NCBI GenBank assembly: GCA_030066685.1
Contig: JASJBF010000015.1
Coordinates: 1 to 64,000 of the forward strand
Origin: Kiloniellales bacterium
Lineage (GTDB): Bacteria > Pseudomonadota > Alphaproteobacteria > Kiloniellales > JAKSBE01
Length of the DNA: 64,000 nucleotides
Direction: 5' to 3'
How positions within the stretch are numbered: position 1 is the first letter of the stretch; every line of letters starts with the position of its first letter. The notes beneath the pieces were generated by a model, which was given only the letters and a program-made list of their open reading frames with translations, was not told the DNA's origin and made no database searches. This document shows, in pieces, positions 13,293-21,393 of the stretch. Both the position numbers and the translations under genes were made by a program.

Positions 13293-13940
13293 TCAGGCCC
13301 TCTCGCGACTCCGCCAGCTTCTGAGCCCCATCCGAAGGCCCATCCCGGCGGCCAAGATGGCGCCGAGCGCGAGGATGGCGAGGGCCAGATAGCTCAAGAT
13401 GCTCGCCTGCACGAAGGCGGATTTGTACTCCATCGCATCGCGCGTGATTCTTAGCTGAGGATTCGTGGCTGCCAACTCCGGCGCGGTTCTCAAGACATCG
13501 AGCCTGATCTGGTAAGACGTACCTTCCACGCTTGGAAAGCGACCAATCTTTCTCGCGATCGTCGGACCGTAGGATGCTCCAAGGTCACCTGAGGAGGTGT
13601 CTCCGGACACTGTGACGTTCCGATCGACCGCGACTCTCCACGAAAGAGAGAGCTCTGGCTGAATGCCGCCACAGGTTCCCCGAAGCGGCTTCAGGCCCAA
13701 GAGGCACTCGATCTCCTTCTGCGGCAGGGTCTTCTCGACATCTATCGCGATCTCGTAGCTACCGTCGCTTCTGGCCTTGAGGTCGAAGGCGAAGCTGCGA
13801 CCTTCAACCAGCTCGATGGGCGCACTTACTGGCACCCACTCGCCGCTGCGCAGCAGATAGCTGGCGCCGACTAAGAGGCTGCCGCCACCGAGAATCAGCA
13901 GACCGGCGAAGACGGCGAGGAATCGCATCGGTCGGCTCAT
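13293..13940 (-). CDS. Hypothetical membrane protein with extracytoplasmic domain
   Basis: A 215-residue protein with a membrane helix at each end (MRFLAVFAGLLILGGGSLLV and SILSYLALAILALGAILAAG) and a beta-rich middle of about 150 residues, presumably periplasmic, with two cysteines (IECLLGLKPLRGTCGG) that could form a disulfide. I do not recognise the family. Start ATG 13940, with ATG 13928 as an alternative whose spacing to the upstream AAAGGA is better. Base use is less GC-biased than in the flanking genes, which hints at recent acquisition or weak expression. It converges on sucB. Confidence 0.65.
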   Translation of the reverse strand: MSRPMRFLAVFAGLLILGGGSLLVGASYLLRSGEWVPVSAPIELVEGRSFAFDLKARSDGSYEIAIDVEKTLPQKEIECLLGLKPLRGTCGGIQPELSLSWRVAVDRNVTVSGDTSSGDLGASYGPTIARKIGRFPSVEGTSYQIRLDVLRTAPELAATNPQLRITRDAMEYKSAFVQASILSYLALAILALGAILAAGMGLRMGLRSWRSRERA

Positions 13941-14110
13941 TCCTTTCAAGTGAATAGCTCTTGGAGGCTCTTCAACTATTAGAGGTGGCGGAGACCCAGG
14001 TTCAAGTCTCGACGGCGAGGGGCATCGGAACCGCAAGGCTCCTTGCGGGCTTGAAATGCCAGCCACTTTTCGTCTTCGATGTTCATCACTGATCGTTGAG
14101 AGGGGCGAAG

Positions 14111-15073
14111 GTGGTCTTCATCTGGCTGGCGGCCGGATTTTTTGCGCTTGCTTGCGTCGTTCTTGCCGCCCTCCTCGTCTTCGGGACGGCCGCGGTCGGG
14201 CCGCCGCGCGAAGGCCTGGGGTTCAACACCGGCCTCGAAAATCTGGACTACAGCGACCTGCCGGAAACCCAGGTCTGCCCGGCGCGCGACGGCCGGCAGA
14301 TCCCCTACCGTCTCTATCCCGCCGAGGCCGAGAAGACGGTGATCCTGATCCACGGCTCCGCCAGCCGCGGCCGTTCCCTGCACGGCCTGGCCGAATACCT
14401 GGCCGAAGCGGAGATCGCCCGCTGCGTCACCCTCGACATGCGGGGCCACGGCTGGGGCCGGCCCGGCGACCTCGATTACGTCGGCCAGCTGGAGCACGAC
14501 CTCGCCGACCTGATCGAGCACCTGGCCCGGCAGGGCCTGGCCAAGCGGCTGGTCGTCCTGGGCTTCTCCATGGGCGGCGGCTTCGCCCTGCGCTTCGCCG
14601 GCAGCCGCTACGGCGAGGAGGCCGGCGCCTACGTCTTCCTCGCGCCCTTCATCGGCGCGGAGTCGCCGACCCTGCACCCGGACAACGGCTGGGCCTACCC
14701 GCAGCCCGGCCGGATCCTCGCGCTGCGGCTGCTCAACGCGCTCCGCATCACCTGGTTCAACCGGCTGACGGCGCTGCGCTTCGCGATCGGTGCGGAGGAC
14801 CTGCCGGTTACGACGCCGGACTACTCCTACCGCATGATGCTCGGCTTCGCCCCCCGGGCTGACTACCGGGCCAACCTGAAGCGCATCACCCGGCCCGGGG
14901 TCGTGATCATCGGCAGCGAGGACCAGGACTTCCGGCCGGAGGCCTATCCGGAGGACGTCATCGCCCACGCCCGGAACCTGCGCTTCACGCTGCTGGAGGG
15001 CCTGAACCACATGGACCTGATCACCGACGACCGGGCCTTCCGGGCCATCGGCGAGGAGATCGAACGGCTTTAA
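14111..15073 (+). CDS. Membrane-anchored alpha/beta hydrolase
   Basis: A 320-residue protein with an N-terminal signal anchor (VVFIWLAAGFFALACVVLAALLVFG) followed by an alpha/beta hydrolase: oxyanion HGSASRGRS, nucleophile elbow GFSMGG, acid in GSEDQDF and catalytic His in GLNHMDL. This is the monoglyceride-lipase-like or YqiA-like layout; the substrate is unknown, probably a lipid or ester at the membrane. GTG 14111 is chosen because GAGAGG sits 7 bases upstream; TTG 14096 is possible. Its stop overlaps the stop of the convergent nsrR gene by three to four bases, so the two share a 3' boundary. Confidence 0.88.
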   Translation: MVFIWLAAGFFALACVVLAALLVFGTAAVGPPREGLGFNTGLENLDYSDLPETQVCPARDGRQIPYRLYPAEAEKTVILIHGSASRGRSLHGLAEYLAEAEIARCVTLDMRGHGWGRPGDLDYVGQLEHDLADLIEHLARQGLAKRLVVLGFSMGGGFALRFAGSRYGEEAGAYVFLAPFIGAESPTLHPDNGWAYPQPGRILALRLLNALRITWFNRLTALRFAIGAEDLPVTTPDYSYRMMLGFAPRADYRANLKRITRPGVVIIGSEDQDFRPEAYPEDVIAHARNLRFTLLEGLNHMDLITDDRAFRAIGEEIERL

Positions 15074-15522
15074 CCGCGCCGCGCCTCGGTCTCCAGCTCC
15101 AGCAGCCGCGCGAGCGCCTTCGGCCGCCGGACCAGGTCGGCCAGGGTGTAGCCGGAGAGGGCCTGGAAGAAGGCCTCCAGGGCCTCGGCGAAGATTTGCT
15201 TCAGGCGGCAGGCTGGGGTGATCGCGCAGCGGTTCTCCTCGGGCTTGAAGCACTCCACCAGCGCCAGGTCCTCTTCGGTGGTGCGGACGACCTGGCCCAG
15301 GTCGATGGCCTCCGGCGGCCGGGCGAGCCGCAGGCCGCCGCCGCGCCCGCGGCTGGTCTCGATCCAGCCGGCCGCGCCCAGGTTCTGCACCACCTTCATC
15401 AGATGGTTCTTGGAGATGGCGTAGCTCTCGGCGATCTCCTGGATCGTGCTGCTCTCCCCGGGCCTCAGCGCCAGGTACATGAGGACGCGCAGCGCATAGT
15501 CGGTGTGCGTGGTCAGGCGCAA
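15070..15522 (-). CDS. nsrR: Rrf2-family regulator, NsrR-like
   Basis: A 150-residue Rrf2 regulator. The N-terminal winged helix (MRLTTHTDYALRVLMYLA, QEIAESYAISKNHLMKVV) is typical of NsrR, and the three iron-sulfur cysteines are present (ECFKPEENRCAITPACRL, the C-x8-C-x5-C layout). NsrR holds a 4Fe-4S or 2Fe-2S cluster that reacts with nitric oxide and then releases repression. The start is TTG at 15522, supported by AGGAG six bases upstream. The divergent gene is a truncated haemoglobin, and NsrR-type operator sequence lies in the shared spacer, so autoregulation and NO control of the globin are likely. Confidence 0.92.
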   Translation of the reverse strand: MRLTTHTDYALRVLMYLALRPGESSTIQEIAESYAISKNHLMKVVQNLGAAGWIETSRGRGGGLRLARPPEAIDLGQVVRTTEEDLALVECFKPEENRCAITPACRLKQIFAEALEAFFQALSGYTLADLVRRPKALARLLELETEARRG

Positions 15523-15534
15523 GGGTCTCTCCTA

Positions 15535-15559
15535 AAGATGCATATTCTGTATTGCTTTT
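15535..15559. promoter_or_regulatory. Probable NsrR half-site near the nsrR start
   Basis: AAGATGCAT (15535-15543) followed after ATTCTGT by ATTGCTTTT resembles the NsrR operator (AAGATGYATTT dyad) with a good left half and a poor right half. It lies 13 bp upstream of the nsrR start codon, where binding would block its own transcription. Confidence 0.5.
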
Positions 15560-15575
15560 AAACGCCGGTCCTATT

Positions 15576-15596
15576 AGATGTATTTATGATACATCT
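15576..15596. promoter_or_regulatory. NsrR operator upstream of the truncated haemoglobin
   Basis: Perfect inverted repeat AGATGTAT (15576-15583) and ATACATCT (15589-15596) around TTATG. This matches the known NsrR consensus built from AAGATGYAT half-sites. It is 32 bp upstream of the haemoglobin start, in the divergent nsrR spacer. Confidence 0.75.
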
Positions 15597-15627
15597 TTAC
15601 AGGCGCACCGCAAGGCAGGAGACGGAG

Positions 15628-16047
15628 ATGCGGACGGCAGGACAGGACGGAATCGTGTCGGAGGCGGACATCCGACGCCAGGTCGAGACCTTCTACGCCC
15701 GGGTGCGGCGCGACCCGGAACTGGCGCCGGTCTTCGAGGCGGCGATCGGTCCGGACTGGGGAGCCCACCTGGATGTCATGACCGACTTCTGGTCGGGGGT
15801 CCTTCGGATGACCGGCCGCTACAAGGGCAAGCCCCTGCAGGTCCACCGCGCCTTGCCGGACCTGAAGCCGGCGCACTTCGAACGCTGGCTCGATCTCTTC
15901 CGGGCCACGGCGGTGGAGACCCAGGGCCCGGTTGCCGCGGCGGTCTTCGTCTGGCGTGCCGAGCGGATCGCCGCGACCCTGCGCCGGGGCGTCCTCAGCC
16001 GCGATCCGCTGGCCGCCGGCAGGCCTGTGGCGAGGGAGGGGACGTGA
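15628..16047 (+). CDS. Group III truncated haemoglobin
   Basis: A 139-residue globin. FWSGVLRMTGRYKGKPLQVH is the group III (trHbP) signature, and the His in AHFERWLDLF is the expected proximal haem ligand. Members are thought to act in NO or reactive-nitrogen chemistry, often beside denitrification or respiratory genes. Start ATG 15628 with GGAGAC upstream; the frame is open further but without homology. Divergent from nsrR with an operator between them, and overlapping the next gene by one base, so probably an NO-induced small operon. Confidence 0.92.
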   Translation: MRTAGQDGIVSEADIRRQVETFYARVRRDPELAPVFEAAIGPDWGAHLDVMTDFWSGVLRMTGRYKGKPLQVHRALPDLKPAHFERWLDLFRATAVETQGPVAAAVFVWRAERIAATLRRGVLSRDPLAAGRPVAREGT

Positions 16048-16253
16048 TGGCCTACCTGATCTATGCCGCCGAGGCGGCGACGCTCCTCTGGTTCGCCGCC
16101 TTCCTGACCTTGGCGCACCGGCTCTGGCTGGAAAGCCGGTCGTTGCCCCGCCCGCGTCTGGACGGCGGCGGCCGCCGCCTTCTCTTCGCCACCCGGGTCG
16201 GATTCGCGGTCGGTCTCACGACCCTGACCGTCGCGGTCCTCTCGGAGCTTTGA
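16047..16253 (+). CDS. Small two-helix membrane protein in the NO operon
   Basis: A 68-residue protein: helix 1 LIYAAEAATLLWFAAFLTLA, a basic loop (HRLWLESRSLPRPRLDGGGRR) and helix 2 FATRVGFAVGLTTLTVAVL. GAGGG stands a few bases ahead of the ATG, which overlaps the haemoglobin stop (ATGA). No family recognised. Position and coupling suggest it works with the haemoglobin, perhaps placing it at the membrane; that is inference. Confidence 0.75.
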   Translation: MAYLIYAAEAATLLWFAAFLTLAHRLWLESRSLPRPRLDGGGRRLLFATRVGFAVGLTTLTVAVLSEL

Positions 16254-16302
16254 GGCGCGATCCGACATGCAAGGCCAGGGTTCATCGAAGGGGAGAAGAA
16301 CG

Positions 16303-16407
16303 ATGCACTGGCAGCGCTACCTGCCCTACGTCTTCATCTGGGGCGCCGTGCCGGCGCCGCTCTACCTCTGGCTGGTGATCTGGCTCTTGCTGCGCTGGGC
16401 GGTATGA
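16303..16407 (+). CDS. 34-residue single-helix membrane peptide
   Basis: Begins MHWQRYLPYVFIWGAVPAPL and continues as a single hydrophobic helix rich in Trp and Leu to residue 34. The Shine-Dalgarno AAGGGGAGAAG is strong and well placed, which is the main evidence that this short frame is real. It follows the 68-residue membrane gene by 49 bp in the same direction. Size and shape recall small subunits of respiratory complexes (for example the CcoQ or CydX type), but no family match is claimed. Confidence 0.6.
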   Translation: MHWQRYLPYVFIWGAVPAPLYLWLVIWLLLRWAV

Positions 16408-16411
16408 GCGG

Positions 16412-17416
16412 TCATGGCTCCGGTGTCATCGCGAAGAGGCCGATCAGCCGGCCCTCGCGGTCGTCGAACTCGGCCAGGCCGCTGCCCTGGGCGAGCTTGA
16501 CCTGGACCCAGAAGGCTGCGCCCGCGAGATCGAAGATCCCCGGCAGGACGGCCACCGGCCAGCCGTCGTAGCGGTAGCGCCGGACCCGTTCGGTCTCCCG
16601 CGGGACCCCGCCCGGGTCGCGGCTGACCCCCATCACCAGCCGCGCCTCGGGCGCGATCCGATCCCGGGTCATGACCACGATCAGGTACGCCTGCCGGCCC
16701 GGCGGCCAGGTCGCCGGCTTGTGCAGGTCGACGGCATGGCGGGCCAGGCCGGCCCGCAGGCGGCGGTAGTCGTCCTTGTCGTTCGCTGCCAGCGCTTCCA
16801 GGGGTGCCGCCGGCACGATGAAGAGATCGACCTCGGGCGTCTCCGAAGGAGCCGGCGCCCAGACCGTGCGCTCCAGCACCAGCCCGCGTTCGTCGGCCCG
16901 GTAGTCGGCCTCGAAGCGCAGGCTCAGCCGGCGGCCGGCGTCGTCCTCCAGATCGACTAGGCCGGCGATGCTGCGCCCGGTCGGCGAGTTCTCCAGGGGC
17001 TCGTAGCGGCTGAAGCGGACCCCGCGGTTGGCGAAGCCCGAAAGCTCGAGGTCGGCCAACGGTGCCAGGCGCTCCACCCCGACCACGCCGGTGGTCAGCT
17101 CGATGGTGCGGCTGGAGAGGCCCTTGGCCCGCAGGGTCATGGCCAGCGCGACCTGGAGGCCGTCGGTCGGGACGCCGGGGCGACCCACGAAGCGCGCCGG
17201 GGTGACCGCGGCCCGGTTGACCAGGCCGACCGGCGGCAGGGCCGGCGGTGCCGCGGCGCCGGGCGCGGCCTCGGCTCGGGGCTCGACGGCCGCGGGCGGC
17301 GCGGCGCCGGCTTCCCGCCAGGGCGGCGCGCAGGCCGAAGGGCCGCCGGCGAGGAGGACGGCTGCAAGGCCAGCCCAGCGGGCCGAGCCGAAAGCTATGG
17401 ATCCGAGCCGGATCAT
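16412..17416 (-). CDS. Hypothetical secreted protein
   Basis: A 334-residue protein. The N-terminus MIRLGSIAFGSARWAGLAAVLLAG is a signal peptide, ending in GPSACAPP; the Cys could be a lipidation site but the lipobox is weak. A Pro/Ala linker follows, then about 260 residues of predominantly beta structure without a family I recognise. Start ATG 17416 with GGAG six bases upstream; the frame runs on upstream without homology. It converges on the NO operon, ending 5 bp behind the 34-residue peptide gene. Function unknown. Confidence 0.75.
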   Translation of the reverse strand: MIRLGSIAFGSARWAGLAAVLLAGGPSACAPPWREAGAAPPAAVEPRAEAAPGAAAPPALPPVGLVNRAAVTPARFVGRPGVPTDGLQVALAMTLRAKGLSSRTIELTTGVVGVERLAPLADLELSGFANRGVRFSRYEPLENSPTGRSIAGLVDLEDDAGRRLSLRFEADYRADERGLVLERTVWAPAPSETPEVDLFIVPAAPLEALAANDKDDYRRLRAGLARHAVDLHKPATWPPGRQAYLIVVMTRDRIAPEARLVMGVSRDPGGVPRETERVRRYRYDGWPVAVLPGIFDLAGAAFWVQVKLAQGSGLAEFDDREGRLIGLFAMTPEP

Positions 17417-17617
17417 CCAGTGCTCCGATACCTTCAGGACCTGGACCTGCCGGAAGCTGCGCCGGGCGGCGCCACGTCGCGGTCCGAGGCGCCTCGGCAG
17501 GGCAATCGCCCGTCCGCTGCCGCCCCGCGCCGGCCACACCGCCGGATCGGGCCTCCTGCCCGCTATATCAATAGCCTGAAGCCGCCAAGATTCCGTAAAG
17601 CGGCGGATCCGCCGGGC

Positions 17618-17902
17618 TCAGCCGCCTTCGAGAATGATGATGTCGCGCTCGGCGGCGCCCTCGGCGAAGGCCTTGGCCTCCTGGTACTCGGGTGAGTTGT
17701 AGCAGGCCACCGCCGAATCGAAGTCGGGGAACTCGATCACCACGTTGCGCGGGAAGGCCTCGCCCTCCAGGCATTCGACCCGTCCGGCGCGCGCCAGGAA
17801 GCGGCCGCCGAACTTCTCGACCGCGGCCGGGACCCGTTTGGCGTACTCGCCGTAGGCCTCCGGGTTCGAGACCTTCACCCGTGCGATCCAGTAAGCCGTC
17901 AT
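17618..17902 (-). CDS. DUF1330 family protein
   Basis: A 94-residue protein beginning MTAYWIARVKVSNPEAYGEY, with FPDFDSAVACYNSPEYQEAK near the end. This is the DUF1330 fold, a ferredoxin-like dimeric alpha/beta barrel related to the antibiotic monooxygenase (ABM) superfamily. The start ATG 17902 has an excellent GGGAGGAGAG upstream. Family members are found next to many different pathways and have no agreed activity. Single gene, divergent from the following small gene. Confidence 0.88.
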   Translation of the reverse strand: MTAYWIARVKVSNPEAYGEYAKRVPAAVEKFGGRFLARAGRVECLEGEAFPRNVVIEFPDFDSAVACYNSPEYQEAKAFAEGAAERDIIILEGG

Positions 17903-18083
17903 CTTCTCTCCTCCCTCTGCCCCCGGCGCTGCGTCTCGCGCGGCTGCACGATAGCTCAAGGCCGCCGCGGGTCACAATGACTTGAGCCGGTCGCGACCGC
18001 CTGGGGCTTGGCGCTCTCGCCTTGCGCGGGTAATGTCCGCGGCGTTTCATACCACCTCTTGGGATGACGGAACCCGCGTGGCG

Positions 18084-18425
18084 ATGGCCGAACTGACCGA
18101 GCGTGAGGTTCGGGGCCTCTTCAGCGAAGCCGGCTCGGCGGAGTACGAGCTCGACCTGACCGGCGTCGACGAGGATCACGCCCGCACCGCGATCGCGCGC
18201 ATGGTGGAGCGGCAGCGCTTTCGCGAGGACCCGCGCAGCGTGATCGTCCGCCTCGACCCGGCGCGTGCCGGCGGCGGCGAAACCCTGTTCCAACCGGTCG
18301 GCCGGCAGCTCCTCGACCTGATGAAAAAAGGCTGCATCAGCCGCTGCCGCCCCCTGCCCAGCGCCGACGGTTTCTTCGTCGAGATGCCCGGCCGCGGCAG
18401 CGAGGACGAAGACGAGCTGCTCTGA
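18084..18425 (+). CDS. Conserved hypothetical protein, possibly Smr-like fold
   Basis: A 113-residue soluble protein. The pattern LDLTGVDEDHARTAIARMVE, a strand VIVRLDPARAGGGETLFQPVGRQLLDLM and a final RCRPLPSADGFFVEM resembles the order of elements in Smr domains (LDLHG, basic strand, GxG, helix), but the DxH and GxG motifs are not properly conserved, so the relation is weak. Start uncertain: ATG 18084 gives a family-like N-terminus, while ATG 18033 and GTG 18078 are in frame. It stands alone ahead of a palindromic repeat. Confidence 0.6.
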   Translation: MAELTEREVRGLFSEAGSAEYELDLTGVDEDHARTAIARMVERQRFREDPRSVIVRLDPARAGGGETLFQPVGRQLLDLMKKGCISRCRPLPSADGFFVEMPGRGSEDEDELL

Positions 18426-18487
18426 GGGTGGCGGAACCCGACCGAGCCCGGTGGTCATGCTTGGCGGTCTTTCTCAACTTCTTACCC

Positions 18488-18563
18488 TGTCATGGCCGGG
18501 CTTGACCCGGCCATCCATGGTGCAGCGGCACGATGGATCACCGCGTCGAGCCCGGTGATGACA
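18488..18563. repeat. Palindromic intergenic repeat (TGTCATGGCCGGGCTTGAC type)
   Basis: The left arm starts TGTCATGGCCGGGCTTGACC and the right arm ends GAGCCCGGTGATGACA. About 31-base arms pair imperfectly around a short centre. I recall this type as a common intergenic repeat in alphaproteobacterial chromosomes. It fills the gap between the hypothetical gene and lpd; no gene is seen in the rest of that gap. Confidence 0.75.
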
Positions 18564-18691
18564 GCGGGAGAGAATGCGGTGCTTCCTGCCTTTCCTTGGC
18601 TTGGCGCCGTTCGACGGAGCGCCGCGCCGGCCGCCCTTGTTCCGGTCACTGACTTGCGGCAAGGTGCCCGCGACTCAGCGGGGACCGAAAC

Positions 18692-20101
18692 ATGAGCGAC
18701 ACGACCTACGACCTAGTTGTGATCGGCGGCGGGCCGGGCGGCTATGTCGCCGCGATACGCGCGGCGCAGCTCGGCATGAAGACGGCCTGCGTCGAATCCC
18801 GCGGCCGTCTGGGCGGGACCTGCCTCAACGTCGGCTGCATCCCCTCCAAGGCCCTGCTGCACTCCTCGGAGCGCTTCGCCGAGGCGCGCGACCACCTGGC
18901 CGGGCAGGGGATCAAGGTCGGCAAGCTCGAGCTCGACCTCGCCACCATGATGGGCCGCAAGGACAAGGTGGTCGACGACCTGACCAAGGGCATCGAGTTC
19001 CTCTTCAAGAAGAACAAGGTCGACTACGTCAAGGGCTTCGGCTCGATTCCCAGGGCCGGCGAGGTCGCGGTCAAGGCCGACGGCGGCGCCGGGCAGACCC
19101 TCAGCACCAAGAACATCCTGATCGCCACCGGCTCCGAGACCACGCCGCTGCCCGGCGTCGAGATCGACGAGAAGCAGGTCGTCACCTCGACCGGCGCCCT
19201 AGCCCTGGGCAAGGTGCCCAAGACCCTGGTGGTGATCGGCGCCGGGGTCATCGGCCTGGAGCTCGGCTCGGTCTGGTCGCGTCTCGGCGCCGAGGTCACG
19301 GTGATCGAGTTCCTCGACCGCATCCTGCCGACCATGGACGGCGAGATCGCCAAGCAGACCCAGCGCGTCCTGGCCAAGCAGGGCCTGAAGTTCAAGCTGG
19401 GCAGCAAGGTCACCGCGGCCAAGACCGCAAAGACCGCGGTCACCCTGACCGTGGAGCCGGCCAAGGGCGGCGCGGCCGAGACCCTGAAGGCCGAGGTGGT
19501 GCTGGTCTCGATCGGCCGCCGGCCCTACACCGAGGGCCTGGGGCTCGAGGCCCTGGGCGTCAAGGTCGACAACCGCGGCTTCATCCAGGTCGACGAGCGT
19601 TTCCAGACCTCGGTACCGGGCATCTACGCCATCGGCGACTGCATTCCCGGTCCCATGCTCGCGCACAAGGCCGAGGAGGACGGCGTTATCTGCGTCGAGA
19701 TGCTGGAGGGCCAGGCCGGGCACGTCGACTACAACCTCTGTCCCTCGGTGGTCTACACCTGGCCCGAGGTCGCCGGCGTTGGCAAGACCGAGGAGCAGCT
19801 CAAGGAGGACGGCGTCGACTACCGGGTCGGCAAGTTCCCCTTCACCGCCAACAGCCGCGGCCGCGCCAACGCCGAGACCGACGGCGTGGTCAAGATCCTG
19901 GCCGACAAGCGCAGCGACAAGGTCCTCGGCGTGCACATCGTCGGGCCCCTGGCCGGCGACCTGCTGCAGGAGGCGGTGGTGGCGATGGAGTTCGGCGCTT
20001 CGGCCGAGGACATCGCGCGCAGCTACCATTCCCACCCCTCGATGAGCGAGGCGGTGAAGGAGGCGGCCCTGGCCGTCCACGGCCGGCCGATCCACATCTG
20101 A
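18692..20101 (+). CDS. lpd: Dihydrolipoyl dehydrogenase E3
   Basis: A 469-residue flavoprotein disulfide reductase that reoxidises the lipoyl groups of SucB and passes electrons to NAD. FAD motif [17 protein letters not shown] (about 12-28), redox pair in [13 protein letters not shown] (Cys 44 and 49), NAD motif [16 protein letters not shown]-ribose segment [21 protein letters not shown], and the C-terminal base in HSHPSMSEA. Full length. It is 5.5 kb behind sucB, with unrelated genes and a repeat between, so it must have its own promoter. Which E2 it serves (Suc, Pdh or both) cannot be decided from here. Confidence 0.97.
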   Translation: MSDTTYDLVVIGGGPGGYVAAIRAAQLGMKTACVESRGRLGGTCLNVGCIPSKALLHSSERFAEARDHLAGQGIKVGKLELDLATMMGRKDKVVDDLTKGIEFLFKKNKVDYVKGFGSIPRAGEVAVKADGGAGQTLSTKNILIATGSETTPLPGVEIDEKQVVTSTGALALGKVPKTLVVIGAGVIGLELGSVWSRLGAEVTVIEFLDRILPTMDGEIAKQTQRVLAKQGLKFKLGSKVTAAKTAKTAVTLTVEPAKGGAAETLKAEVVLVSIGRRPYTEGLGLEALGVKVDNRGFIQVDERFQTSVPGIYAIGDCIPGPMLAHKAEEDGVICVEMLEGQAGHVDYNLCPSVVYTWPEVAGVGKTEEQLKEDGVDYRVGKFPFTANSRGRANAETDGVVKILADKRSDKVLGVHIVGPLAGDLLQEAVVAMEFGASAEDIARSYHSHPSMSEAVKEAALAVHGRPIHI

Positions 20102-20145
20102 TTCCGACCGGTTCGGCCGGGCGCCCCGGCGTGTGAGGGTGGCGC

Positions 20146-21393
20146 GTGAGCGGGAGGCGGCAGCGACGGCAGGCCTCAGGCGCGGCCCTGGTCGCGGTGC
20201 TCTGCCTGGCCGAAGTGCTCAACATGCTGGGCAACGCCACCTTCCCGGCCTTGATCCCGGTGTTTCAGCGCGACTGGGGCCTGTCCAACACCGGGGCCGG
20301 CTGGGTCAGCGGCGTCTACTACGCCGGCTACGTGGCGGCGGTCCCGCTCCTGGTCAGCCTGACCGACCGCCGCGACGCGCGGCTGATCTACGTCCTCTCC
20401 TCCGGCCTCGGCGCCCTGGGCGCCCTGGGCTTTGCGCTCTTTGCCGTCGACGCTCTCAGCGCCGCGCTCTGGCGGGTGCTCGGCGGCGTCGGCCTGGCCG
20501 GCACCTACATGGTCGGGCTCAAGATCCTCGCCGACCGCATCGAGGGCCCGCAGCAGAGCCGAGCGGTCGCCTTCTACACCGCCCACTTCAACGTCGGGGT
20601 CACGGTCTCGGTCCTGGCTGCCGGCGAGATCGCTGCCCTGGCCAATTGGAGCTGGGCCTTTGGCCTGGCCGCGCTCGGCAACCTCGCCGCGGCGCTGCTG
20701 ATCCTGCTCTTCGTCGCCGGCACGCCGGCGCCGGCGCGGCCGGCCGAGGGCGGCTCGGCCCTGGACATCCGCCCGGTGTTCCGCAACCGCAAGGCCCTGG
20801 GCTACATCCTGGCCTACAGCGTGCATATTTGGGAGCTCTTCGGCTTCCGCACCTGGCTGGTCGCCTTCCTGGCCTTCGCCGCCGGCCTGCAGGGCGCCGA
20901 GCTCTTCGGCCTCAGGCCGACCCAGCTCGCCACCATCCTGCTGCTGCTGCATCTGCCGGCGGCGATCCTCGGCAACGAGGCCGCCCTGCGCTTCGGGCGC
21001 CGCCGAGCGATCACCGCGACCATGCTGCTCTCCGCCGCCCTGGCCTGCACCCTGGGCTTCCTGGCGCCGGTCGCGCCCTGGCTCCTGGTTCTGGTCTGCG
21101 CGGTCTACAGTTTCCTGGTGATCGCGGACTCGGCGGCGATCACCGCTGGCGCCGTGGCCGCGGCCGAGCCGGCCCGGCGCGGCGCGACCATGGCGGTCCA
21201 CACCATGCTCGGCTTCGGCGCCGGCGTGCTCGGGCCGCTTGCCTTCGGCGCGGTGCTCGACCTGGCCGGCGGCTCCGCTGAGGTCGCGGCCTGGGGCCTG
21301 GCCTTCGCCGCCATGGGCCTGGTCGCGGCCCTGGGGCCGGTCTTCCTGGCCCGCTTCGGCCGGGAGGTGTCGGGCCGGAGCGGGCGGGGATGA
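20146..21393 (+). CDS. MFS transporter (first of a tandem pair)
   Basis: A 415-residue major facilitator protein with about 12 membrane helices. The loop 2-3 signature appears as SLTDRRDARLIY, and helix 4-5 has WRVLGGVGLAGTYMVGLK. The substrate is not readable. GTG start at 20146. Its stop overlaps the start of the next gene (ATGA). The two proteins share SLTDRRD, GVGLAGTYM, AFYTA and LAYxxHxWELF at matching positions, so the pair arose by tandem duplication; a heteromeric or division-of-labour arrangement is possible. Confidence 0.9.
   Translation: MSGRRQRRQASGAALVAVLCLAEVLNMLGNATFPALIPVFQRDWGLSNTGAGWVSGVYYAGYVAAVPLLVSLTDRRDARLIYVLSSGLGALGALGFALFAVDALSAALWRVLGGVGLAGTYMVGLKILADRIEGPQQSRAVAFYTAHFNVGVTVSVLAAGEIAALANWSWAFGLAALGNLAAALLILLFVAGTPAPARPAEGGSALDIRPVFRNRKALGYILAYSVHIWELFGFRTWLVAFLAFAAGLQGAELFGLRPTQLATILLLLHLPAAILGNEAALRFGRRRAITATMLLSAALACTLGFLAPVAPWLLVLVCAVYSFLVIADSAAITAGAVAAAEPARRGATMAVHTMLGFGAGVLGPLAFGAVLDLAGGSAEVAAWGLAFAAMGLVAALGPVFLARFGREVSGRSGRG

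Noticed and set aside
13986-14030. tRNA-like T-loop (GGTTCAAGTC)
   Set aside because: The flanks do not pair into a T stem and no anticodon arm or acceptor stem can be drawn.
18492-18695. Small plus-strand frame ahead of lpd
   Set aside because: It lies within the palindromic repeat and looks like a chance frame.
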